DNA from: Flagellimonas sp. HMM57
GTDB taxonomy: Bacteria > Bacteroidota > Bacteroidia > Flavobacteriales > Flavobacteriaceae
Assembly: GCF_021390175.1 (NCBI RefSeq)
Contig: NZ_CP090004.1
Coordinates: 434,001-498,000 of the forward strand
Length of the DNA: 64,000 nucleotides
Direction: 5' to 3'
This document shows, piece by piece, positions 27,701 through 32,713 of this stretch; the stretch's first letter is position 1; the number at the start of each line of letters is the position of its first letter. The position numbers were made by a program, and so were the translations under genes. The notes below the pieces were generated by a model. The model had not been told where the DNA came from and made no database searches. It saw nothing but the letters and a program-made list of their open reading frames with translations.

Positions 27701-29493
27701 GATGGGGCAAAACCAAAATTTACTCCCGACCATTCTATATTACCACCTATTCCACTAAATGGTGCTACAGCATTTGTTCCTTGGAATATGTGATTGTATG
27801 TACCATCTCCATTATCCACTTCGACATAGGTAAATAAAGATTGATTGCTTAGTTGCGTCTCATCTATTTGGTAGTTTGCATTGATTATTCTTGCTTCCCA
27901 ATAATCTACAGTGGACCCGGTACTATTTTGTACTCCAAAACCCCAGGAAAATTGAGCTTCATTAAAAAATGTAGTAGATAAATCAGTACAGCTTGGTAAT
28001 TCAGGAACATCATCAGCACATTGGTAAGAAACATCCAATGAGCCTACTGGTGTGGTCCAAGTTGGCGCTACATTATCTATATCTATAGTAGTAACCGCAG
28101 TAACATTAATTACAGGGTCTCCGGTTGTTCCTCCATATTCCACAACATAGCCTTGTGGCCGGTAGGCTCCACCTCCACCTTGATCTCTTAAATCGTTCCA
28201 AGAACCAGGTCCTCCTGTACCTCTAACTACAGATGGATCCGTTATGTGTGCATAATCTTCATTTCCTGATTGGTTTGGTTCCCCACCATTCCAATATGCA
28301 AAGTTAAATGGTGGTGTTGTGCTACCTGATGCAGTACCACTCCAAAATGGTGTTCCAGCTTCTGGTCCGGTAACCCAACGCCAATCCCCTTCAGTAGCCG
28401 CATCGCTCGCCCCAATCCATCCAACGCCTTGGGCCTGAGACCCAGAAAAATCCGATTCTTCTTGTGAGGTCAATGTAGCAAGGTATCCTTGTAGGCCATA
28501 ATATGTTCGTAATGCAGCAGCATCCCTAGCATCGGTCCATCTTATACCTACGTCTGACACAAACTCATAATAATGCCCTGTTGCTGGTAAAAAATTGGTA
28601 TCTCCAACGGTTATTGAAAAACTTCTGCTTCCTGAAGGGTTAGTTCCGCTAGTGGAAAATTGTACTGCGCTTACAGCTGATTCAAAGGCTGTAAACGTTG
28701 CCGGACCGGTAAGCGTTAACTTTCCTTCAACCGCACTCCATGACGCAGTAATACTGGGGTGAGAACCGGTGAGTGTCAATAAATCTTCCCCATTAATGTA
28801 TCCTGAAGAAATTTGAACAGAAACTTCGTCTGCAGTCGTATCATCTGAATCGGTAATACTAATTGTTTCCACAACAGAAATTGGTGTGCCCGGACAAAAA
28901 TCCTGATCTCCCGTAGCATTAATGACCGGAGGGTCATTACTTGCTCCAGGTGCTGTTCCCTGTACTAAAATATTGTCAATCTCGTAAAGCTCGGTGCCCC
29001 CAGTATTATACATGGTAATCCTAAATTCCAAAGTATTTCCGGATAAACCTGAAACACTATATGAAGGCTGTATAGGTTCTGAAGGTGATGTGTCCCCTGA
29101 AGTATTTTCAATTTCAACATAGCTTCCTCCATCGATTCGATACTGAATTCTAAAAACATCCTGTCCTGAATCCAATGTTCCCCCAGAACCTGCATCCAAA
29201 CTGAATGACACGTTTATAAAACCAGATATATTTATTGTACCTGTAGTCCAATAAGCAGTAGTATTGTCAGTATTTTGACCTCTTAAAACTTGAGATCCAC
29301 TAGAAGTCTGAACGCTAACATCCGTATCGTTAGTCGACCATGAGGCTGTACTAGTTCCGGTACCATTACCTGTTTGGGTTCCATTGGTATAACTTTCAAA
29401 GTCTTCTGACCATATTGTAGTTTGTCCTGAGGCCATCAACCATCCTAGGAACAAAATGAAAAAAAATACATTTTTCTTATTGAGGTTTTCCAT
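12769..29493 (-). CDS. giant repetitive surface adhesin (~5574 aa) with CTLD, HYR-type array, Calx-beta, TSP3 and T9SS type-B sorting domain
   Basis: The ATG at 29493 is preferred over 29505 because it places a normal signal peptide (MENLNKK, hydrophobic core, ASGQ) at the N-terminus. Approximate domains: jelly-roll-like N-terminal part to 190; C-type-lectin-like domain 305-455 (YYEF, EGDWRWVTG, PNFAYWNGGEP-type loop, WNDL, GYVVEYGG); a first HYR-like unit to about 670; then 46 modules of 83 aa and four pairs of 82-aa HYR domains to about 5145. These are followed by a Calx-beta domain to about 5250, Ca-binding TSP3-type DxDxDG repeats to about 5465, and a gliding-motility-associated C-terminal domain (NVITPNGDGIHD, KIYNRWGVEVY, GTYFYIVEY). 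Each 83-aa module has two Cys, probably a disulfide. It should be exported by T9SS and anchored outside. PorP/SprF follows 5 bp later and an OmpA protein precedes. Role in adhesion or gliding is inferred. Confidence 0.93.
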   Translation of the reverse strand: MENLNKKNVFFFILFLGWLMASGQTTIWSEDFESYTNGTQTGNGTGTSTASWSTNDTDVSVQTSSGSQVLRGQNTDNTTAYWTTGTINISGFINVSFSLDAGSGGTLDSGQDVFRIQYRIDGGSYVEIENTSGDTSPSEPIQPSYSVSGLSGNTLEFRITMYNTGGTELYEIDNILVQGTAPGASNDPPVINATGDQDFCPGTPISVVETISITDSDDTTADEVSVQISSGYINGEDLLTLTGSHPSITASWSAVEGKLTLTGPATFTAFESAVSAVQFSTSGTNPSGSRSFSITVGDTNFLPATGHYYEFVSDVGIRWTDARDAAALRTYYGLQGYLATLTSQEESDFSGSQAQGVGWIGASDAATEGDWRWVTGPEAGTPFWSGTASGSTTPPFNFAYWNGGEPNQSGNEDYAHITDPSVVRGTGGPGSWNDLRDQGGGGAYRPQGYVVEYGGTTGDPVINVTAVTTIDIDNVAPTWTTPVGSLDVSYQCADDVPELPSCTDLSTTFFNEAQFSWGFGVQNSTGSTVDYWEARIINANYQIDETQLSNQSLFTYVEVDNGDGTYNHIFQGTNAVAPFSGIGGNIEWSGVNFGFAPSSNGIQLFCGTQPFPFPVASDNCSADVAIVSDITTPGGNPNDYTRVISYQATDGSGNTSAIFTRTITVADTTDPTASNPSAITVECIGDVPLPNVGVVTDESDNCSASGDIVVAFVSDSGLVGSNPGTITRTYSVTDEAGNSITVTQNIIVDDTTDPTASDPSDITVECIGDVPLPNVGVVTDESDNCSAAGDIVVAFVSDSALVGSNPGTITRTYSVTDEAGNSITVTQDIIVDDTTDPTASDPSDITVECIGDVPLPNVGVVTDESDNCSASGDIVVAFVSDSALTGSNPGTITRTYSVTDEAGNSINVTQNIIVDDTTDPTASDPSDITVECIGDVPLPNVGVVTDESDNCSASGDIVVAFVSDSALTGSNPGTITRTYSVTDEAGNSITVTQDIIVDDTTDPTASDPSAITVECIGDVPLPNVGVVTDESDNCSASGDITVAFVSDSALVGSNPGTITRTYSVTDEAGNSITVTQDIIVDDTTDPTASDPSDITVECIGDVPLPNVGVVTDESDNCSASGDIVVAFVSDSALTGSNPGTITRTYSVTDEAGNSITVTQDIIVDDTTDPTASDPSDITVECIGDVPLPNVGVVTDESDNCSASGDIVVAFVSDSALTGSNPGTITRTYSVTDEAGNSINVTQNIIVDDTTDPTASDPSDITVECIGDVPLPNVGVVTDESDNCSAAGDIVVAFVSDSALVGSNPGTITRTYSVTDEAGNSITVTQDIIVDDTTDPTASDPSDITVECIGDVPLPNVGVVTDESDNCSASGDIVVAFVSDSALTGSNPGTITRTYSVTDEAGNSITVTQDIIVDDTTDPTASDPSDITVECIGDVPLPNVGVVTDESDNCSASGDIVVAFVSDSALTGSNPGTITRTYSVTDEAGNSINVTQNIIVDDTTDPTASDPSDITVECIGDVPLPNVGVVTDESDNCSAAGDIVVAFVSDSALVGSNPGTITRTYSVTDEAGNSITVTQDIIVDDTTDPTASDPSAITVECIGDVPLPNVGVVTDESDNCSASGDIVVAFVSDSALTGSNPGTITRTYSVTDEAGNSINVTQNIIVDDTTDPTISCPADITQNVDAGQSTAVVTYTAPVGTDNCGTATTVQIAGLASGAAFPTGTTTNTFEVTDGAGNTFTCSFDVTVVDSEAPVINCPSDIVQDTDAGVCEAVVTYTAPVGTDNNPGAVTVQIAGLPSGSTFPIGTTTNTFEVTDSSGLTAMCSFDVTVVDNEDPTASNPSDITVECIGDVPLPNVGVVTDESDNCSAAGDIVVAFVSDSGLVGSNPGTITRTYSVTDEAGNSINVTQNIIVDDTTDPTASDPSDITVECIGDVPLPNVGVVTDESDNCSAAGDIVVAFVSDSGLVGSNPGTITRTYSVTDEAGNSITVTQNIIVDDTTDPTASDPSDITVECIGDVPLPNVGVVTDESDNCSAAGDITVAFVSDSALTGSNPGTITRTYSITDEAGNSINVTQNIIVDDTTDPTASDPSDITVECIGDVPLPNVGVVTDESDNCSASGDITVAFVSDSALVGSNPGTITRTYSVTDEAGNSITVTQNIIVDDTTDPTASDPSAITVECIGDVPLPNVGVVTDESDNCSASGDITVAFVSDSGLVGSNPGTITRTYSITDEAGNSINVTQNIIVDDTTDPTASDPSDITVECIGDVPLPNVGVVTDESDNCSASGDIVVAFVSDSGLVGSNPGTITRTYSVTDEAGNSITVTQNIIVDDTTDPTASDPSAITVECIGDVPLPNVGVVTDESDNCSASGDITVAFVSDSGLVGSNPGTITRTYSVTDEAGNSITVTQNIIVDDTTDPTASDPSDITVECIGDVPLPNVGVVTDESDNCSASGDIVVAFVSDSALTGSNPGTITRTYSVTDEAGNSITVTQDIIVDDTTDPTASDPSAITVECIGDVPLPNVGVVTDESDNCSASGDITVAFVSDSALVGSNPGTITRTYSVTDEAGNSINVTQNIIVDDTTDPTISCPADITQNVDAGQSTAVVTYTAPVGTDNCGTATTVQIAGLASGAAFPTGTTTNTFEVTDGAGNTFTCSFDVTVVDSEAPVINCPSDIVQDTDAGVCEAVVTYTAPVGTDNNPGAVTVQIAGLPSGSTFPIGTTTNTFEVTDSSGLTAMCSFDVTVVDNEDPTASDPSDITVECIGDVPLPNVGVVTDESDNCSAAGDIVVAFVSDSGLVGSNPGTITRTYSVTDEAGNSITVTQDIIVDDTTDPTASDPSDITVECIGDVPLPNVGVVTDESDNCSASGDIVVAFVSDSALTGSNPGTITRTYSVTDEAGNSITVTQDIIVDDTTDPTASDPSAITVECIGDVPLPNVGVVTDESDNCSASGDIVVAFVSDSALTGSNPGTITRTYSVTDEAGNSITVTQDIIVDDTTDPTASDPSAITVECIGDVPLPNVGVVTDESDNCSASGDITVAFVSDSALVGSNPGTITRTYSVTDEAGNSITVTQDIIVDDTTDPTASDPSDITVECIGDVPLPNVGVVTDESDNCSAAGDITVAFVSDSALVGSNPGTITRTYSVTDEAGNSINVTQNIIVDDTTDPTASDPSDITVECIGDVPLPNVGVVTDESDNCSAAGDIVVAFVSDSALVGSNPGTITRTYSVTDEAGNSITVTQDIIVDDTTDPTASDPSDITVECIGDVPLPNVGVVTDESDNCSAAGDIVVAFVSDSALTGSNPGTITRTYSVTDEAGNSITVTQDIIVDDTTDPTASDPSDITVECIGDVPLPNVGVVTDESDNCSASGDIVVAFVSDSALTGSNPGTITRTYSVTDEAGNSINVTQNIIVDDTTDPTISCPADITQNVDAGQSTAVVTYTAPVGTDNCGTATTVQIAGLASGAAFPTGTTTNTFEVTDGAGNTFTCSFDVTVVDSEAPVINCPSDIVQDTDAGVCEAVVTYTAPVGTDNNPGAVTVQIAGLPSGSTFPIGTTTNTFEVTDSSGLTAMCSFDVTVVDNEDPTASDPSDITVECIGDVPLPNVGVVTDESDNCSASGDIVVAFVSDSALTGSNPGTITRTYSVTDEAGNSITVTQDIIVDDTTDPTASDPSAITVECIGDVPLPNVGVVTDESDNCSASGDITVAFVSDSALVGSNPGTITRTYSVTDEAGNSITVTQDIIVDDTTDPTASDPSDITVECIGDVPLPNVGVVTDESDNCSASGDIVVAFVSDSALTGSNPGTITRTYSVTDEAGNSITVTQDIIVDDTTDPTASDPSDITVECIGDVPLPNVGVVTDESDNCSASGDIVVAFVSDSALTGSNPGTITRTYSVTDEAGNSINVTQNIIVDDTTDPTASDPSDITVECIGDVPLPNVGVVTDESDNCSAAGDIVVAFVSDSALVGSNPGTITRTYSVTDEAGNSITVTQDIIVDDTTDPTASDPSDITVECIGDVPLPNVGVVTDESDNCSASGDIVVAFVSDSALTGSNPGTITRTYSVTDEAGNSITVTQDIIVDDTTDPTASDPSDITIECIGDVPLPNVGVVTDESDNCSASGDIVVAFVSDSALTGSNPGTITRTYSVTDEAGNSITVTQDIIVDDTTDPTASDPSDITVECIGDVPLPNVGVVTDESDNCSASGDIVVAFVSDSALTGSNPGTITRTYSVTDEAGNSITVTQDIIVDDTTDPTASDPSAITVECIGDVPLPNVGVVTDESDNCSASGDIVVAFVSDSALTGSNPGTITRTYSVTDEAGNSINVTQNIIVDDTTDPTISCPADITQNVDAGQSTAVLTYTAPVGTDNCGTATTVQIAGLASGAAFPTGTTTNTFEVTDGAGNTFTCSFDVTVVDSEAPVINCPSDIVQDTDAGVCEAVVTYTAPVGTDNNPGAVTVQIAGLPSGSTFPIGTTTNTFEVTDSSGLTAMCSFDVTVVDNEDPTASDPSDITVECIGDVPLPNVGVVTDESDNCSAAGDIVVAFVSDSGLVGSNPGTITRTYSVTDEAGNSINVTQNIIVDDTTDPTASDPSDITVECIGDVPLPNVGVVTDESDNCSAAGDIVVAFVSDSGLVGSNPGTITRTYSVTDEAGNSITVTQNIIVDDTTDPTASDPSDITVECIGDVPLPNVGVVTDESDNCSAAGDITVAFVSDSALTGSNPGTITRTYSITDEAGNSINVTQNIIVDDTTDPTASDPSDITVECIGDVPLPNVGVVTDESDNCSASGDITVAFVSDSALVGSNPGTITRTYSVTDEAGNSITVTQNIIVDDTTDPTASDPSAITVECIGDVPLPNVGVVTDESDNCSASGDITVAFVSDSGLVGSNPGTITRTYSITDEAGNSINVTQNIIVDDTTDPTASDPSDITVECIGDVPLPNVGVVTDESDNCSASGDIVVAFVSDSGLVGSNPGTITRTYSVTDEAGNSITVTQNIIVDDTTDPTASDPSAITVECIGDVPLPNVGVVTDESDNCSASGDITVAFVSDSGLVGSNPGTITRTYSVTDEAGNSITVTQNIIVDDTTDPTASDPSDITVECIGDVPLPNVGVVTDESDNCSASGDIVVAFVSDSALTGSNPGTITRTYSVTDEAGNSINVEQTITVQGIAPDITIEDASGIEGENISFLVSLSQAKCNESLVLTFSLTDGIADASDYDSTDIQVTILAGETSTIVVVPTVDDDIDELDEDFTIRITSVDAGIAGDISDTATGTILDNDTTVLDSDGDGILDSFEDLNSDGDNDPATDPTDTDRDGIPDYLDIDSDNDGIPDNVEAQLTSGYISPSLLDTNANGVDDAYENNGDVGLIPLDSDGDGIPDYVDLDSDDDAVPDSIEGHDFNEDGIPDVVFIGSDKDNDGLDDGYEGSVVIDIDVNDEIDDPATYLPDTDANGIPNYRDSDDDGDGIETIDEDLNSDGDYSNDDSNGNEIPNYLDPDLGSTEEEEVDVINVITPNGDGIHDVLIIRNLDEYPNNTVKIYNRWGVEVYATKSYNTTGNVFDGTSQGRVTLSKDNKLPVGTYFYIVEYEDLMGNMKELSGYLYINR
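14308..18783 (-). repeat. copy 1 of a 4,476-bp segmental duplication within the adhesin gene
   Basis: Nine modules, one HYR pair and seven modules match, unit by unit, the block at 22258-26733 (offset exactly 7,950 bp). Long stretches that I compared directly (for example 14324-14580 against 22274-22530) are base-identical. Visible differences are limited: the first module after the HYR pair, two modules in the middle (positions 7 and 8 of the nine), and one Val/Leu change in the HYR pair near 16482. Confidence 0.85.
22258..26733 (-). repeat. copy 2 of the 4,476-bp segmental duplication
   Basis: Counterpart of 14308-18783, in the same orientation. The order of variant modules (Ala/Ser-34, Val/Thr-38, Gly/Ala-46 and Ile-61 markers) is the same in both copies except at the places listed for copy 1. 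That order is too specific to arise by independent amplification. Confidence 0.85.
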
Positions 29494-29775
29494 GTATTGG
29501 GGCAAATTTGAAAATAGACGTATGTAATCGACGTCTTCTAAAACTCAATAAATGTATGTTGGATAGTTTGGGAGACCCAAAAAATGTTGTCTATGACCGT
29601 GTTTGGTCTAGTGAAGTTAGAGAATAATGCTGTATGTTTCTTAATTTATTCCAAAAATTGTTAAAAAAACGGCGTTTTTATCGATAAGGGCTCTAAAATA
29701 GAATTCTCCGAAGGGGAAAGAATTATACCAACCGGCGTAAGAAACTGTAAAAGTTGTTAAAATCGAATTGAATAC
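29494..29775 (-). other. leader region between the OmpA-type gene and the giant adhesin
   Basis: This 282-bp AT-rich gap has no supported gene on either strand. It contains a TTATCGATAA palindrome at 29678-29687, which resembles a similar ATCGAT-centred site upstream of the other adhesin (36216-36228). I found no convincing TAnnTTTG promoter and no strong terminator after the OmpA gene. The length suggests a separate promoter or a long 5' leader for the giant gene. Confidence 0.4.
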
Positions 29776-31737
29776 TTATTCGAAAATAATAAATTCAGAT
29801 CTACGGTTAAGCTGATGTTTTTCTTTGGAACAAGGCGTTCCATTTGCACACTCATTGACCAATTTTGTCTCGCCATACCCTTCTCCTTCCAGTCTGTCCG
29901 CTGAAATTCCTTTTGAAATCATATAAGCTACAGTAGATTCCGCTCTTTTTTGAGACAACCATAGGTTATAGGCATCATTGCCTCTGCTGTCAGTGTGGGA
30001 ATTAACCTTTATTTTAAGGCTGGGATATTTTTCCATCGCCACGATAACTTTCTGAATCTCTATTTCTGCATCTGGGCGAATGTCATATTTATTTAAATCA
30101 AAATAAATTGTACTTAATTGTAAGAGTTTTGCCAAATCATCTCCAAAACCGCCTGTTACCATATCACGTTCCAAATAAAAATCCACAATCCTAGGCTTGC
30201 CATAGGATTTATTCAGAAATTCTTCTGCAGGTACATAACCATCTCTAGAGGCTCTAACAAAATTTCCTTTTGCACAGTCCAAGCCCAAGACGTAGTTTCC
30301 TTTTGAATCTGTTATGGTCGATGAAACTTCATTGTTTTCCTCATCTATAATCTTAACTGTAGCTCCAACCAAAATTTCATTGGAAATCCTATCTCTAACT
30401 GTACCAGTCACATCTTGCAAACAGTCAAGCACCAGCGGTTCATTTTCTGTAAATTGATAAATATCGTCCTCTCCAAGGCCACCTATTCTATTGGATGAAA
30501 AGTATCCTTCATTACTTCCATCATCAATGATAAAAGCGAAATCATCATATGGTCCATTTACTGGTTTACCGACATTTACTACGGGTTCATTAAAATTTCC
30601 AAAGGTAATCTTGGTTGCAAAAACATCCAATCCCCCAAGTCCTTGATGTCCGTCTGACGAGAAATAGAGTATGCCATCTTTTGTGATAAATGGAAAAGTC
30701 TCCCGAGCTCTTGTATTGATATTCTTTCCCAAATTAACTATTGGACCATAGGTACCATCACCAATAATCTCAGTCATAAAAATATCAGATTCTCCCAATG
30801 CTCCCGGCATGTCTGAAACAAAGTACAATCTTTTTTCGTCCGGGCTCAATACTGGGTGAGCTACTGAATATGAATCGTTGTTAAACGGAAGTTCCAAAAC
30901 ATTTGTCCATTCGCCATCGATCAACTGGGCACTATAGATTTTTAAACGGATAACTCCATTCTGATCTTTGTATTTTTTTCCATCCAAGAAATTATTTCTT
31001 GTAAAATACATTGTTGTGCCATCTTTTGAAATTATAGACGTAGACTCGTGAAGTCTTGTATTAACATCTCCTTCTAATTTCACAACAGTATTATTAGAAA
31101 CACTGTCCGCATTCACTTTATACAAATCCAAAAAATCCTTGGAATTCCACGTGTGTCTGTATCGTGCTAAATTTCCAGTATCTCTATCCGATGAAAAAAT
31201 AAGTCCTTGCTTGTAGAAAGATGCTGCAAAGTCGGAGTATTTACTATTGTACTCGAAGGGTTTGATACTATATCTTCCTGAATTCTTTTCTATAGTGGCC
31301 AAATAATCTTCATCGAATACATCTGCATTTTCCGCGTCCGATGTCATTTCCTTGAACTGCTGCATCATCTGCGAAGCGTCTTCATATTTACCTACTGTCT
31401 TTAAGCTCTGGGCATACCTAAAGTAATAATCTGGTTCAGTTTTTTTAGGATAGGTTTCAATTAATTTTTTGTAGACATTGGAAGCTTGTTCATATTTCGC
31501 ATTGAAATAGTAGGAATTCCCCAATCGCTTTAATAAGTCAATAGAAACAAATCCTTTATCAAGTACTTTTTTATAAATGTCTATAGCCGGACTGAACGAA
31601 TATTCGTTATAACGCTCATCTGCACGAGCTTTAATTCTTGCTTGCTGTTTATCGGGAGTCTGTTCTTCTTGGGCAAATAATGTGTTTGCCGTATATCCTG
31701 AAAAAACAATAAGTAGTAGAAGTATTCTTTTTAGCAT
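29776..31737 (-). CDS. OmpA-family protein with TPR, PD40 propeller and peptidase-regulatory-like domain
   Basis: The protein has 653 aa. It has a signal peptide to about residue 23 (NTLFAQ) and TPR-like helices at about 30-130 (RYNEYSFSPAIDIYKKVLDK, NAKYEQASNVYKKL). PD40/WD40-like propeller blades follow at about 170-430 (VAHPVLSPDEKRLYFVSD, GILYFSSDGHQGLGGLDV), then a carboxypeptidase-regulatory-like beta domain at about 438-510 and an OmpA C-terminal domain at about 545-650 (IYFDLNKYDIRPDAE, VNSHTDSRGNDAYNLWLS, KRAES). The last binds peptidoglycan. The same architecture is seen in SprD/PorE-type proteins near T9SS adhesins. Flanked by PorP/SprF (12 bp away) and the giant adhesin, it probably anchors or organises the secretion and attachment complex in the periplasm. 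Confidence 0.92.
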   Translation of the reverse strand: MLKRILLLLIVFSGYTANTLFAQEEQTPDKQQARIKARADERYNEYSFSPAIDIYKKVLDKGFVSIDLLKRLGNSYYFNAKYEQASNVYKKLIETYPKKTEPDYYFRYAQSLKTVGKYEDASQMMQQFKEMTSDAENADVFDEDYLATIEKNSGRYSIKPFEYNSKYSDFAASFYKQGLIFSSDRDTGNLARYRHTWNSKDFLDLYKVNADSVSNNTVVKLEGDVNTRLHESTSIISKDGTTMYFTRNNFLDGKKYKDQNGVIRLKIYSAQLIDGEWTNVLELPFNNDSYSVAHPVLSPDEKRLYFVSDMPGALGESDIFMTEIIGDGTYGPIVNLGKNINTRARETFPFITKDGILYFSSDGHQGLGGLDVFATKITFGNFNEPVVNVGKPVNGPYDDFAFIIDDGSNEGYFSSNRIGGLGEDDIYQFTENEPLVLDCLQDVTGTVRDRISNEILVGATVKIIDEENNEVSSTITDSKGNYVLGLDCAKGNFVRASRDGYVPAEEFLNKSYGKPRIVDFYLERDMVTGGFGDDLAKLLQLSTIYFDLNKYDIRPDAEIEIQKVIVAMEKYPSLKIKVNSHTDSRGNDAYNLWLSQKRAESTVAYMISKGISADRLEGEGYGETKLVNECANGTPCSKEKHQLNRRSEFIIFE

Positions 31738-31749
31738 ATTATACTCGAA

Positions 31750-32699
31750 TTAAAAGAATCTAGGCGATACTGTTTTTTGAAATGCCTTTAACAGCTCTAG
31801 TCTTAAAAAAATCTCGAAAGACCCATCATTAAATTGAGTTCCTCCAAGTTCTGTAGTTTCCCGGTCATATGCCAGTCCAATCATTATTTGATCGGTAACT
31901 TGAAAACCAGCCAAAGCACTTATGGCTGCATCAAATCTATAGGCTGCTCCAAAACTAAACTTTTCGGCATAAAGAAAATTTGCCGAAAGGTCTACTTGTA
32001 AAGGCGCACCTCCAACCGCCTTGGTCAACAATGCAGGCTTAAATTTTAAATCAGGGTTCAAATCAAAAACGTAGCCTGTTATGAAATAGAAGTTTATACG
32101 TTCCGAAGCTAGAAAACTCACTGATTCTGGATCGTTTTCCGCGTTATCAAAATATTCCGTTTCCAAAATGTTGGGTGCGGATACACCTGCATAGAACTTA
32201 TCACTGTGATAATATATTCCCAATCCAAAATTGGGAGAAAACTGGTTATCTATATTATCTTGACTTACAACCTCCTGATCAAAATTTCGAAGGCCGTTAA
32301 AATCCAGATTAAGCATATTTCCTCCTGCTTTTAATCCAAAGGACAATTTTGCATCCAAGGAAACATCTATAGTGTATGAGAGTACAGCATCCAAATACGT
32401 TTCTTGAACGACGCCATCGCCAATGTTATCATTGACAATGGAAACACCATAGCCCAATCTACTATTGCGTATTGGCGAATGTAAGTTGAAGGTAAAGGTC
32501 TCAGGCGCACCATCCAAGCCCACCCATTGGGAACGATAAAGGCCTGCAAAACTTAATTGTCCCTTGATCCAGCATAAGCAGGATTAACACTCAACGTGTT
32601 GAACATATATTGTGTATACTGCGCATCTTGTTGCGCTATAAGGCTCTGAAATGCAATTCCGATAAATACAAACGATATTAAAAAATGCTTTTTAATCAT
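31750..32699 (-). pseudogene. PorP/SprF-family gene interrupted by a one-base deletion
   Basis: Translation from ATG 32699 gives a signal peptide and the canonical PorP/SprF start (LIAQ, QQDAQYTQYMFNTLSVNP, AYAGSRDN) and then hits TAA at about 32554. One frame over, the protein resumes at once as LSFAGLYRSQWVGLDGAPE and runs to PRFF at 31750. The total length is 950 bp, one base short of a multiple of three. Adding one base near 32554-32561 would give 316 aa, close to the 319-aa paralogue at 11804-12763. A downstream restart would yield 257 aa without a signal peptide, so the product would not reach the outer membrane. It lies between the TSP3 adhesin (14 bp upstream) and the OmpA gene. A sequencing error is the main alternative. 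Confidence 0.85.
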
Positions 32700-32713
32700 C
32701 CTGCTTTACTATG

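Noticed and set aside
32549..32565. Programmed ribosomal frameshift in the PorP/SprF gene
   Set aside because: No slippery heptamer and no downstream structure at the shift site; a simple missing base explains the break, and the paralogue has no shift.
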